A model generated the notes under the pieces. That model had not been told where the DNA came from. It saw only the letters and a list, made by a program, of their open reading frames with translations, and made no database searches. This document shows positions 17,182 through 25,368 of a DNA stretch of 64,000 bases, one piece after another. The DNA is from Burkholderia lata (GTDB taxonomy: Bacteria > Pseudomonadota > Gammaproteobacteria > Burkholderiales > Burkholderiaceae), in NCBI RefSeq assembly GCF_000012945.1, contig NC_007511.1, forward strand, positions 1,612,001-1,676,000, read 5' to 3'. How positions within the stretch are numbered: the stretch's first letter is position 1; every line of letters starts with the position of its first letter. Position numbers and translations under genes: made by a program.

Positions 17182-18332
17182 TGAGACAAGCCTATATCGT
17201 CGACGCGCTGCGCACGCCGACCGGCCGCCGCAAGGGCGGGCTCGCGCACGTGCATGCGGCGGACCTCGGCGGCTTCGTGCTGAAGACGCTGGTCGAGCGC
17301 AACGCGATTCCCGCCGATGAATACGACGACGTGGTGTTCGGCTGCGTCGACACGATCGGCCCGCTCGCGGGCAACATCGCGCGCACCTGTTGGCTCGCGG
17401 CCGGGCTGCCGCTTCAGGTGCCGGGTGTGACGGTCGACCGCCAGTGCGGTTCGTCGCAGCAGGCCGTGCATTTCGCCGCGCAGGCGGTGATGAGCGGCGT
17501 GCAGGACGTGGTGGTGGCCGGCGGCGTGCAGACGATGACGCAGATCCCGATCTCGTCCGCGATGACCTGTGCGGCGCCGCTCGGCTTCAACGACCCGTTC
17601 TCGGGCAGCACCGGCTGGCGCGCGCGCTTCGGCGATGCGCCGGTGTCGCAGTTCGTCGCCGCGCAGCGGATCGCCGATCACTGGAACCTGTCGCGCGACG
17701 CGATGGAGCGCTATGCGCTCGAAAGCCACCGTCGCGCGGTCGCCGCGATCGAGGCTGGGCATTTCAAGCGGGAAATCGTGCCGCTCGAAGGCGTGATACA
17801 CGACGAAACGCCGCGCCCCGACACGTCGCTTGAAAAGATGGCGACGCTCGAACCGCTGACGCCGGGCGGCTCGCTGACGGCCGCCGTCGCGAGCCAGACC
17901 TGCGATGCGGCCGCGGCGCTGCTGATCGTGTCGGAGGATGCGTTGAAGCGCTACGGCCTCACGCCGCGCGCACGCATCCATCACCTGAGCGTGCTCGGCG
18001 ACGATCCGTTGTGGATGCTCACCGCGCCGATCCCGGCGACCAAGGCCGCGCTCCAGAAGGCCGGCCTCGACTGGTCGCAGATCGATGTCGTCGAGATGAA
18101 CGAGGCATTCGCATCGGTCGCGCAGGCATGGCTCGCCGACACGCGCTTCCCGCACGAAAAAACCAACCCGAACGGCGGCGGCATCGCGCTCGGCCATCCG
18201 CTCGGCGCGACCGGCGCACGGCTGATGACGACGCTGCTGCACGAACTGGAGCGCACGGGCGGCCGCTACGGGCTGCAGACGATGTGCGAAGGCGGCGGCC
18301 TCGCGAACGTCACGATCATCGAGCGCCTGTGA
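17181..18332 (+). CDS. fadA6: FadA6-like thiolase
   Basis: A 383-residue thiolase. The nucleophilic Cys89 lies in TVDRQCGSSQQAVHF, the His in IALGHPLGATGARL, and the second Cys in TMCEGGGLANVTI. The VQTMTQIPISSAMT segment and overall length agree closely with FadA6, the thiolase of the cholesterol C/D-ring pathway thought to act on MOODA-CoA. Translation is coupled to the upstream dehydrogenase (TGATG). Confidence 0.87.
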   Translation: MRQAYIVDALRTPTGRRKGGLAHVHAADLGGFVLKTLVERNAIPADEYDDVVFGCVDTIGPLAGNIARTCWLAAGLPLQVPGVTVDRQCGSSQQAVHFAAQAVMSGVQDVVVAGGVQTMTQIPISSAMTCAAPLGFNDPFSGSTGWRARFGDAPVSQFVAAQRIADHWNLSRDAMERYALESHRRAVAAIEAGHFKREIVPLEGVIHDETPRPDTSLEKMATLEPLTPGGSLTAAVASQTCDAAAALLIVSEDALKRYGLTPRARIHHLSVLGDDPLWMLTAPIPATKAALQKAGLDWSQIDVVEMNEAFASVAQAWLADTRFPHEKTNPNGGGIALGHPLGATGARLMTTLLHELERTGGRYGLQTMCEGGGLANVTIIERL

Positions 18333-18360
18333 GCGCGCCATCTTTCACGATCCACGAGGC

Positions 18361-19245
18361 ATGAGCATGGGAATCTGTAACGGACGCACCGTCATCATCA
18401 CCGGCGCGGGCGGCGGGCTCGGGCGCGAATACGCGCTGGCGTTCGCGGCCGAAGGCGCGGCGGTCGTCGTCAACGACATCCGGCACGACGCCGCGCAAGC
18501 GGTCGTCGACGAGATCGCGCAGCGCGGCGGCCGGGCGCTTGCGAATGCGGACGACATCACGCAGGTCGACACCGCACAGCGGATCGTCGACGCGGCACGC
18601 GAAGCATTCGGCGACGTGCACGTGCTCGTCAACAACGCGGGCATCTGCCGAGACAAGATGTTCACGAGCATGACCGAAACTGACTGGGACGACGTGATGC
18701 GCGTGCACCTGCGCGGTCACTTCTGCCTGTCGAGCGTGCTGGCACGTGTGTGGCGCGACGCGGCGAAGGCCGGCCACGCGGTCGATGCGCGGATCGTCAA
18801 CACGAGTTCGGGCGCCGGGCTGCAAGGCTCGATCGGCCAGTCGAACTACGGCGCGGCGAAGGCCGGGATCGCCGCGCTCACGCTGATGCAGGCGGCCGAG
18901 CTGCAGCGTTACGGCGTGCGCGTGAATGCGCTGGCGCCGGCCGCGCGCACGTCGATGACCGAAGGCGTGTTCGCCGACATGATGAAGAAGCCCGAGGACG
19001 GCGGCTTCGACTATTTCGATCCGGCGAACGTCGCGCCGCTGGTCGTGTGGCTCGGCAGCGCACTGTCGGCCGACGTGACGGGCCAGGTGTTCGAGGTCGC
19101 GGGCGGGATGATCGCGGTTGCCGAAGGCTGGCGCACGGGCCCGAGCGTCGATCGCGGCGCGCGCTGGGCGGCGGCCGAGGTCGGCCCGGCGGTCGCGCAA
19201 CTGCTCGCCGGTGCGCGCCCCGCGCAGCGCGTGTACGGGAGCTGA
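18361..19245 (+). CDS. Short-chain dehydrogenase of the steroid cluster (Rv3548c-like)
   Basis: A 294-residue SDR. The nucleotide-binding TGAGGGLGREY (about residues 15-25), VLVNNAGI and the catalytic SNYGAAKAG (Tyr and Lys) are intact. It is longer than ordinary 250-residue SDRs, with a C-terminal extension (AVAEGWRTGPSVDRGARW) also seen in 17-beta-HSD4-like dehydrogenases and in the SDR of the mycobacterial kstR2 region. It probably oxidises a 3-hydroxyacyl-CoA intermediate. It lies 3 bases before the next dehydrogenase gene. Confidence 0.8.
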   Translation: MSMGICNGRTVIITGAGGGLGREYALAFAAEGAAVVVNDIRHDAAQAVVDEIAQRGGRALANADDITQVDTAQRIVDAAREAFGDVHVLVNNAGICRDKMFTSMTETDWDDVMRVHLRGHFCLSSVLARVWRDAAKAGHAVDARIVNTSSGAGLQGSIGQSNYGAAKAGIAALTLMQAAELQRYGVRVNALAPAARTSMTEGVFADMMKKPEDGGFDYFDPANVAPLVVWLGSALSADVTGQVFEVAGGMIAVAEGWRTGPSVDRGARWAAAEVGPAVAQLLAGARPAQRVYGS

Positions 19246-19248
19246 GCG

Positions 19249-20487
19249 ATGGATCTGGCGCTCACCGACGAACAGGCGATGATCCGCGATGCGGCAGCCG
19301 ACGTGCTCGCCGAACGCAGCGCGTCCGCCGACGTGCGCCGCGCGCTCGAGCAGTCGGCCGGCCGCGACGATGCGCTGTGGGCCGCGCTGTCCGGCGAGCT
19401 CGGCTGGAACGCGCTCGCGCTGCCGGAAGCGGCAGGCGGATTGGGGCTCGGTGCGGTCGAGCAGGCGGTGCTGATGGAACAGCTCGGCCGGCGCGTCGCG
19501 TGCGTGCCGTATTTCTCGACGGCGTGCCTTGCGGCGACTGCGCTTGCAGGCTGCGCTGATACGCCGCTGGCAAGCGGCTGGCTCGCGAAGATCGTGGAAG
19601 GCGCGTGCAGTGCGACGCTGGCGCTGCCGTTCGACCTGCCGGCCGGTGCGCGGCAACTGCCGGTCGTCGCGGAAGAAGCCGCGGGCGGCTACGCGCTCTC
19701 CGGCACGATCGACCAGGTGATCGACGGCGCGCGCGCCGACCTGCTGCTGGTGCCCGCGCGGATCGCGAACGAAGGGCAGGCGATCGGGCTGTTCGCGATC
19801 GACGTCGCTACGGCGTCCGGGCTCAAGGTCACGCCGCTCGACACGCTCGACGCAACACGGCCGATCGCGCGCGTGGTGCTCGACGAAGCCCGCGTGAGCC
19901 GCGACGCGCTGCTCGCGTGCGGCACGGCCGCAACGCAGTTGCTGGAACGCACCGCCTGGTTCGCAGCACTCGCGCTGGCTGCCGAACAACTCGGCGGCGC
20001 CCAGCAATGCCTCGACCTGACGCTCGACTACACGAGCCAGCGCGTGCAGTTCGGCCGTGCGATCGCATCGTTCCAGGCCGTCAAGCACCGCTGCGCGCAG
20101 ATGATGGTGCTGATCGAAGCGGCGCGCTCGGCCGTGCTCGGGGCCGCACACGCGTGGGATGCGGAATCCGGCAGCGTGCTGCCAAGCGATGCATTGCGCG
20201 CCGACATCGCCGCCGCGAAATCCGCCGCGAACGACGCGTATGCGTTCTGCGCACAGGAAGCGATCCAGCTGCACGGCGGCGTCGGCTTTACGTGGGAATA
20301 CGACCCGCATCTCTATTTCAAGCGCGCGCAGGCGTCGGGCGCGCAGTTCGGCAGCACGCCGCAACTGCTTGAATGGATCGCGTCCCATGCGATCGACGGC
20401 GGCGCATCGCCTCGCGACGAAGCGTTCGCGTCACCCGCCGCGGTGGCATCTCGTCCGTCGGCCGCACGCGCAGGAGCCCTCCAATGA
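19249..20487 (+). CDS. Acyl-CoA dehydrogenase, divergent partner subunit
   Basis: A 412-residue protein with a recognisable N-terminal helical domain (LALTDEQAMIRDAAADVLAE) and C-terminal domain (YTSQRVQFGRAIASFQAVKH, then IQLHGGVGFTWEYDPHLYFKR). The central SEPxAGSD flavin motif is not visible, as in the gene at 16114. It precedes FadE30 with an ATGA overlap, so a FadE30 partner role is possible but unproven. The last ~40 residues are low-complexity and Ala/Ser rich. Confidence 0.78.
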   Translation: MDLALTDEQAMIRDAAADVLAERSASADVRRALEQSAGRDDALWAALSGELGWNALALPEAAGGLGLGAVEQAVLMEQLGRRVACVPYFSTACLAATALAGCADTPLASGWLAKIVEGACSATLALPFDLPAGARQLPVVAEEAAGGYALSGTIDQVIDGARADLLLVPARIANEGQAIGLFAIDVATASGLKVTPLDTLDATRPIARVVLDEARVSRDALLACGTAATQLLERTAWFAALALAAEQLGGAQQCLDLTLDYTSQRVQFGRAIASFQAVKHRCAQMMVLIEAARSAVLGAAHAWDAESGSVLPSDALRADIAAAKSAANDAYAFCAQEAIQLHGGVGFTWEYDPHLYFKRAQASGAQFGSTPQLLEWIASHAIDGGASPRDEAFASPAAVASRPSAARAGALQ

Positions 20488-21686
20488 ACAGCGAAACGCG
20501 CGAACAGCAATTGCGGCATGAAGTGGCCGACTGGGTGCAGTCGCACCTGACCGGCGACTTCGCTTGCCTGAAATACCGCGGCGGCCCCGGCGACGAGGAA
20601 GCGTGGCCCGAGCTGCGCAAGGCGTGGGAGCAGGAACTCGCGAAGGGCGGCTGGACCGGGCTCGGCTGGCCGACGGACGCCGGCGGGCGCGGCTTCTCGG
20701 TGGGCGAGCAGGTGATCTTCCACGAGGAATATGCACGCGCGGGCGGCCCCGGGCGGATGGGGCACATCGGCGAAGGGCTGCTCGGGCCGACGCTCGTTGC
20801 ATGCGGCACCGACGACCAGCGCGTGCGCTTCCTGCCCGGCATCCTGGCCGGCACGCAGTTCTGGTGCCAGGGCTATTCGGAGCCCGGCGCGGGCTCCGAC
20901 CTGGCGAACGTGCGCACGCGTGCCGAGCAGGATGCGGACGGCACGTGGCGCGTATACGGCCAGAAGGTCTGGACGTCGCTCGCGCACGATTCCGACTGGA
21001 TTTTCGTGCTGGCGCGCACCGATCCCGCGTCGAAGGGCAACAAGGGGTTGTCGTTCCTGCTGATGCCGCTCGACCAGCCGGGTATCGAGATCCGGCCGAT
21101 CAAGCAGCTCAACGGCGGCGCGGAATTCAACGAAGTGTTCTTCGACGGCGCGCGAGCGGAAGCCCGCGACCTCGTCGGTGCGCCCGGCGACGGCTGGCGG
21201 ATCGCGATGACGCTGCTCGGCTTCGAGCGCGGGATGTCGACCCTCGGCCAGCAGATGCAGTTCGTCCGCGAGCTCGAATGGGTGATCGACGCCGCGCGCG
21301 AATCGGGCGCGGACCGCGACCCCGTGCTGCGCCAGCGGATCGGCCGCGCGTGGGCCGGGCTGCGCGTGATGCGCTACAACGCGCTGCGGATGCTGTCCGG
21401 CGCGGACGACACCGATGCCGGTGCGGGTGCGCCGCTGCGCCGCGAGGCGCTGATCTACAAGTACTTCTGGTCGAACTGGCACCGCGACCTCGGCCAGCTC
21501 GCGATGGATGCGCTCGGGCCCCGAGCGAACGTGATCGATCCGGCCGACGAAAAGCTCACCCATCTGCAGCGCGTATTCCTGTTCTCCCGCGCGGACACGA
21601 TCTACGCCGGCACCAACGAAATCCAGCTCAACATCATGGCCGAGCGCGGGCTCGGCATGCCCAGGGAAGCAAGAGGAACAGCATGA
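20484..21686 (+). CDS. fadE30: FadE30-like acyl-CoA dehydrogenase
   Basis: A 400-residue acyl-CoA dehydrogenase. WCQGYSEPGAGSDLANV (about residues 131-147) holds the flavin motif, and GQKVWTSLAHDSDW, FERGMSTLGQQMQF and RADTIYAGTNEIQLNIMAER follow the FadE30 pattern almost throughout. FadE30 starts beta-oxidation of the propionate side chain of 5-OH-HIP-CoA, the C/D-ring remnant of steroids. It is linked to its neighbours by ATGA overlaps at both ends. Electrons would go to the EtfAB encoded at 46663-48373. Confidence 0.87.
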   Translation: MNSETREQQLRHEVADWVQSHLTGDFACLKYRGGPGDEEAWPELRKAWEQELAKGGWTGLGWPTDAGGRGFSVGEQVIFHEEYARAGGPGRMGHIGEGLLGPTLVACGTDDQRVRFLPGILAGTQFWCQGYSEPGAGSDLANVRTRAEQDADGTWRVYGQKVWTSLAHDSDWIFVLARTDPASKGNKGLSFLLMPLDQPGIEIRPIKQLNGGAEFNEVFFDGARAEARDLVGAPGDGWRIAMTLLGFERGMSTLGQQMQFVRELEWVIDAARESGADRDPVLRQRIGRAWAGLRVMRYNALRMLSGADDTDAGAGAPLRREALIYKYFWSNWHRDLGQLAMDALGPRANVIDPADEKLTHLQRVFLFSRADTIYAGTNEIQLNIMAERGLGMPREARGTA

Positions 21687-22483
21687 CCGAACCCCAGATC
21701 CACAAAGCGCCGGCCTACGTGCCGGGCCACCAGCTGCTCGCCGGCAAATCGGTGCTGATCACGGCTGCCGCCGGCGCCGGCATCGGCTTCGCGGCCGCGC
21801 GCCGCTGCGCGGAAGAAGGCTGCCGCGCGCTGTTCATCTCCGACATCCACGAAAAGCGCCTCGAACAGGCCGTCGAGACGCTGCGCGCCGAAACGGGGCT
21901 GCAACAGATCTACGGCCGCCTGTGCAACGTCGCGGTCGAGGCGGACGTACAGGCGCTGGTTGCCGAAGCGCAGGACAAGCTCGACGGCGTCGACGTGCTG
22001 ATCAACAACGCCGGGCTCGGCGGCTCGACCCGCATCGTCGATATGGACGATGCCGAATGGTCGCGCGTGATCGACATTAGCCTTACCGGGACGTTCCGGA
22101 TGACGCGCGCGATGCTGCCGCACATGCAGGCCCGAGGCCGCGGCGCGATCGTCAACAACGCATCGGTGCTCGGCTGGCGCGCGCAGGCGGAACAGGCGCA
22201 TTACGCGGCGGCAAAGGCGGGCGTGATGGCGCTCACGCGTTGCGCGGCGCTCGAGGCGTCGCCGTACGGCGTGCGCATCAACGCGGTCGCACCGAGCATC
22301 GCGATGCACGATTTTCTGAAGAAGTCGGCCCCGGCCGACTTGCTGAATCAACTGGCGTCGCGCGAAGCCTTCGGGCGCGCCGCCGAAGTCTGGGAGGTCG
22401 CGAACGTGATGGTGTTCCTTGCAAGCGATTACGCGTCGTACATGACCGGCGAAGTACTGTCGGTCAGCAGCCAGCACGCATGA
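21683..22483 (+). CDS. ipdF: IpdF-like short-chain dehydrogenase
   Basis: A 266-residue SDR that matches IpdF closely. It has a variant glycine motif [55 protein letters not shown] with the catalytic Tyr, then [18 protein letters not shown], and a C-terminal [15 protein letters not shown]. In the characterised pathway, IpdF oxidises the 5-hydroxyl of the HIC-CoA intermediate before IpdC acts. It follows fadE30 directly, the same order seen in mycobacteria. Confidence 0.87.
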   Translation: MTEPQIHKAPAYVPGHQLLAGKSVLITAAAGAGIGFAAARRCAEEGCRALFISDIHEKRLEQAVETLRAETGLQQIYGRLCNVAVEADVQALVAEAQDKLDGVDVLINNAGLGGSTRIVDMDDAEWSRVIDISLTGTFRMTRAMLPHMQARGRGAIVNNASVLGWRAQAEQAHYAAAKAGVMALTRCAALEASPYGVRINAVAPSIAMHDFLKKSAPADLLNQLASREAFGRAAEVWEVANVMVFLASDYASYMTGEVLSVSSQHA

Positions 22484-22968
22484 TGAGCGCGACCCTCGAC
22501 CCCGTGCGCGCGACGCCCCGCGTGTTCGCGCATCCCGGCGAACTCGCGGCGGCCGTCGGGGACACGCTCGGCGCGAGCGCATGGCTTGCGATCGACCAGA
22601 TCCGCATCGACGGCTTCGCCGATGCGACGGGCGACCACCAGTGGGTGCACGTCGACCCGGTGCGCGCGAAGGACGGCCCGTTCGGCGCGTGCATCGCGCA
22701 CGGCTACCTGACGCTGTCGCTCGTGAATTACTTCCTGCCGCAGATCGTGCGGATCGACGGCGCGCGGCTCGGCGTCAACTACGGCTGCGACAAGATCCGT
22801 TTCCCCGCGCCGGTGAAGGTCGGTGCGCGCGTGCGCGGTGTCGGCGAGCTGTTGCGCGTCGAGCCGCTCGAAGGCGGCGTGCAGGCCTGGATTCGCGTGA
22901 CCGTCGAGATCGAAGGCGAAGCCAAGCCCGGTTGTGTGGCCGACACGATCAGCCGTTACTACTTCTAG
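22480..22968 (+). CDS. MaoC-like (R)-enoyl-CoA hydratase
   Basis: A 162-residue single hot-dog domain. The hydratase-2 motif runs from [19 protein letters not shown] to [16 protein letters not shown] (about residues 43-78), with the Asp/His pair of (R)-specific hydratases. It begins with two consecutive ATGs; the first overlaps the ipdF stop. It may hydrate a CoA intermediate after FadE30. This is a different fold from the two crotonases of the cluster, so they likely act on different substrates. Confidence 0.82.
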   Translation: MMSATLDPVRATPRVFAHPGELAAAVGDTLGASAWLAIDQIRIDGFADATGDHQWVHVDPVRAKDGPFGACIAHGYLTLSLVNYFLPQIVRIDGARLGVNYGCDKIRFPAPVKVGARVRGVGELLRVEPLEGGVQAWIRVTVEIEGEAKPGCVADTISRYYF

Positions 22969-22985
22969 ATTCAGAGAGCAGAGAC

Positions 22986-24191
22986 ATGGAAGACGCAGTC
23001 ATCGTTTCCGTCGCACGCACGCCGATCAGCAAGGCGTTTCGCGGCATGTTCAACGACACCGAGGCGCCCGCGCTGGGCGGCCACGTCGTGCGCACCGCGC
23101 TCGAACGCGCGGGCGTCGCGCCGGCCGACGTCGACGACGTGCTGATCGGCTGCGCCGCGCAGCAGGGCACGCAGGGCTACAACATCGGCCGCCTGTCGGC
23201 CGCGGCGGCCGGGCTGCCGGCGTCGGTGCCCGGCATGGCGATCGACCGCATGTGCTCGTCGGGCCTGATGTCGATCGCGAGCGCCGCGCGCAGCATCGGC
23301 GCGGGCGATGCGCGGATCGTCGTCGCGGGCGGCGTCGAGTCGATCTCGCTCACGCAGAACAAGCACAAGAACGCGTATCGCGCGCGTTCGCAGGCCGTGC
23401 TCGACCATCAGCCGGCTGCGTACATGGCGATGATGGAAACGGCCGAGATCGTGTCGCGCCGCTACGGAATCTCGCGGGCCGCGCAGGATGAATTCGCACT
23501 GCAGAGCCACCAGCGCACGGCCGACGCCCAGGCAGCCGGCCGCTTCGACGCGGAAATCGCGCCGCTCGACGTGCGGCGCGCGCTGTTCGACAAGGAAGGC
23601 AACCCGGCCGGTCACGAGGACCTGAACGCTGCACGCGACGAAGGCGTGCGCGCCGACACGACGGCCGAGCGGCTCGCGGGGCTGAAGCCGTCGTGGAGCG
23701 GCGGCAAGGTCGTCGAGCAGGGCGAGTTCGTGACCGCCGGCAATGCGTCGCAACTGTCGGACGGCGCGGCGGCCGTGGTCGTGATGTCGCGCAGCGAGGC
23801 GGTGCGCCGTGGCCTGACGCCGCTCGGCGCGTTCCGCGGCCTCGCGGTGGCCGGCTGCGAGCCGGACGAGATGGGCATCGGCCCGGTGTTCGCGATTCCG
23901 AAGCTGCTGGCGCGCTTCGGGATGACCGTCGGCGACATCGGGCTGTGGGAGCTGAACGAGGCATTCGCGTGCCAGGCGCTGTACTGCCGAGACACCCTCG
24001 GCATTCCCGACGACCGGCTGAACGTCGACGGCGGTGCGATCGCGCTCGGCCATCCGTTCGGGATGTCGGGTACGCGAATGACGATGCACGCGCTGCTCGA
24101 AGGTGCGCGGCGCGGCGTGCGGCACGCGGTCGTGACGATGTGCATCGGCGGCGGGATGGGTGCCGCCGCGCTGTTCGAAGTCGGCGCATAG
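22986..24191 (+). CDS. Acetyl-CoA C-acyltransferase (thiolase)
   Basis: A 401-residue thiolase with Cys90 in [14 protein letters not shown], the NEAFACQ motif, the His motif [14 protein letters not shown] and the last Cys in [14 protein letters not shown]. It differs from the FadA6-like gene in length and in having the standard CSSG form, so it is more like FadA5/general 3-ketoacyl-CoA thiolases. It may release propionyl- or acetyl-CoA late in the pathway. It is probably the last gene before a hairpin at 24203. Confidence 0.83.
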   Translation: MEDAVIVSVARTPISKAFRGMFNDTEAPALGGHVVRTALERAGVAPADVDDVLIGCAAQQGTQGYNIGRLSAAAAGLPASVPGMAIDRMCSSGLMSIASAARSIGAGDARIVVAGGVESISLTQNKHKNAYRARSQAVLDHQPAAYMAMMETAEIVSRRYGISRAAQDEFALQSHQRTADAQAAGRFDAEIAPLDVRRALFDKEGNPAGHEDLNAARDEGVRADTTAERLAGLKPSWSGGKVVEQGEFVTAGNASQLSDGAAAVVVMSRSEAVRRGLTPLGAFRGLAVAGCEPDEMGIGPVFAIPKLLARFGMTVGDIGLWELNEAFACQALYCRDTLGIPDDRLNVDGGAIALGHPFGMSGTRMTMHALLEGARRGVRHAVVTMCIGGGMGAAALFEVGA

Positions 24192-24202
24192 CGGCACGCG
24201 GA

Positions 24203-24227
24203 CGGGCCGCGCCGCTCGAGCGGCCCG
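24203..24227 (+). terminator. Hairpin after the thiolase gene
   Basis: CGGGCCGC and GCGGCCCG form an 8-bp stem around a 9-base loop, which itself contains the palindrome CCGCTCGAGCGG as an alternative structure. No T-tract is present. It may separate the catabolic operon from the YCF48-RND-KshA genes. Confidence 0.35.
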
Positions 24228-24341
24228 CCATTCAGGACCATTCGAGGCCGCGGCAACGACCGACGGCCCGGAGACTTGCAGGCGACGGCGGTGAGCGCGA
24301 TGGCGCGAACCGTCGTCGAACGCAGACACAGGAGACAAGCG

Positions 24342-25313
24342 ATGAAACGAACTTTGCCCGGACTCGCGATGTCGGCGCTGGTGCTCGGCGCCGCGCTGTT
24401 CGCGTTTTCGCCGCGCCCGCTGCCGGCGTTCCCGGTCACAGCGATCCATGCGGACCGGCTGCAGATCAACGGGCTCGCCCGCGCCGGCGCGCGCATCGTC
24501 GCGGTCGGCGAACGCGGCGTGATCCTGCTCAGCGATGACGCGGGCGCCCACTGGCGGCCGGCATCGACCACACCCGACCAGGCATCGACGCTCACGCAGG
24601 TGCGCTTCATCACGCCGACGCTCGGCATCGCGGTCGGCCACGACGGCCGGATCGTGCGCAGCGACGACGCCGGCATGCACTGGCGCGAAGTGCACATGGA
24701 CCACGAACATTCCGATCCGCTGCTGTCCGTATGGGGCACGGCCGACGGTCCGCTGTTCGCGGCCGGCAGCTTCGGCCAGCTGCTGCGCTCGGACGACGCG
24801 GGCCTCAACTGGCAGACCGTGAAGACCCCGGCCGGCGACCGTCACCTGAACGCAATCGTCGGCGACGGCCACGGCAACCTGCTGGTCGCCGGCGAGAGCG
24901 GCACGCTGCTGCGCTCGACCGACAACGGCGCCACGTGGGACAAGCTGCCGTCGCCGTACGCGGGCTCGCTGTTCGGCGCGCTGATGCTCGCGAACGGCGA
25001 CTGGGTCGCGTACGGGATGCGCGGCAACGTGGTACGCAGCACCGATCGCGGCGCGACCTGGACGCATGTCGACAGCCACGTGCCGGTGTCGTACTTCGGC
25101 GCAACCCAGCTCGCCGACGGCGAACTCGTGCTGGTGGGCCAGGGCGGCGCGATCGTCGCGTCGCGCGACGGCGGGCTGACCTTCGACGTGCGCAAGCTCG
25201 GCGGCGTGCAGAGCCTCGCGGCCGTGCTCGACATGGGCCACGGCGCGCTGCTGCTTGGCGGCGAGGCCGGCGTCGCGCCGCTCGCCGGCGCGGCTGCGTC
25301 GACACCGTCCTGA
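24342..25313 (+). CDS. YCF48-like beta-propeller protein, probably periplasmic
   Basis: A 323-residue protein with an N-terminal hydrophobic export signal (TLPGLAMSALVLGAALFAFS). Repeated units of the form GE-x-G-x-x-L-x-S-x-D-x-G-x-x-W follow, for example LLRSTDNGATWDKL and VVRSTDRGATWTHV. That repeat defines the YCF48/HCF136-type propeller. AGGAGACAAGCG precedes ATG 24342; upstream ATG 24276 is less likely. In Gram-negative catabolic clusters such proteins sit next to an RND permease, as here, and are thought to be part of the same envelope system. Confidence 0.8.
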   Translation: MKRTLPGLAMSALVLGAALFAFSPRPLPAFPVTAIHADRLQINGLARAGARIVAVGERGVILLSDDAGAHWRPASTTPDQASTLTQVRFITPTLGIAVGHDGRIVRSDDAGMHWREVHMDHEHSDPLLSVWGTADGPLFAAGSFGQLLRSDDAGLNWQTVKTPAGDRHLNAIVGDGHGNLLVAGESGTLLRSTDNGATWDKLPSPYAGSLFGALMLANGDWVAYGMRGNVVRSTDRGATWTHVDSHVPVSYFGATQLADGELVLVGQGGAIVASRDGGLTFDVRKLGGVQSLAAVLDMGHGALLLGGEAGVAPLAGAAASTPS

Positions 25314-25368
25314 CGCGCGGCCGTCCCGCTGCCTGCTCCCGTTCGTTTCGCATCGACAAGAGAATTCC

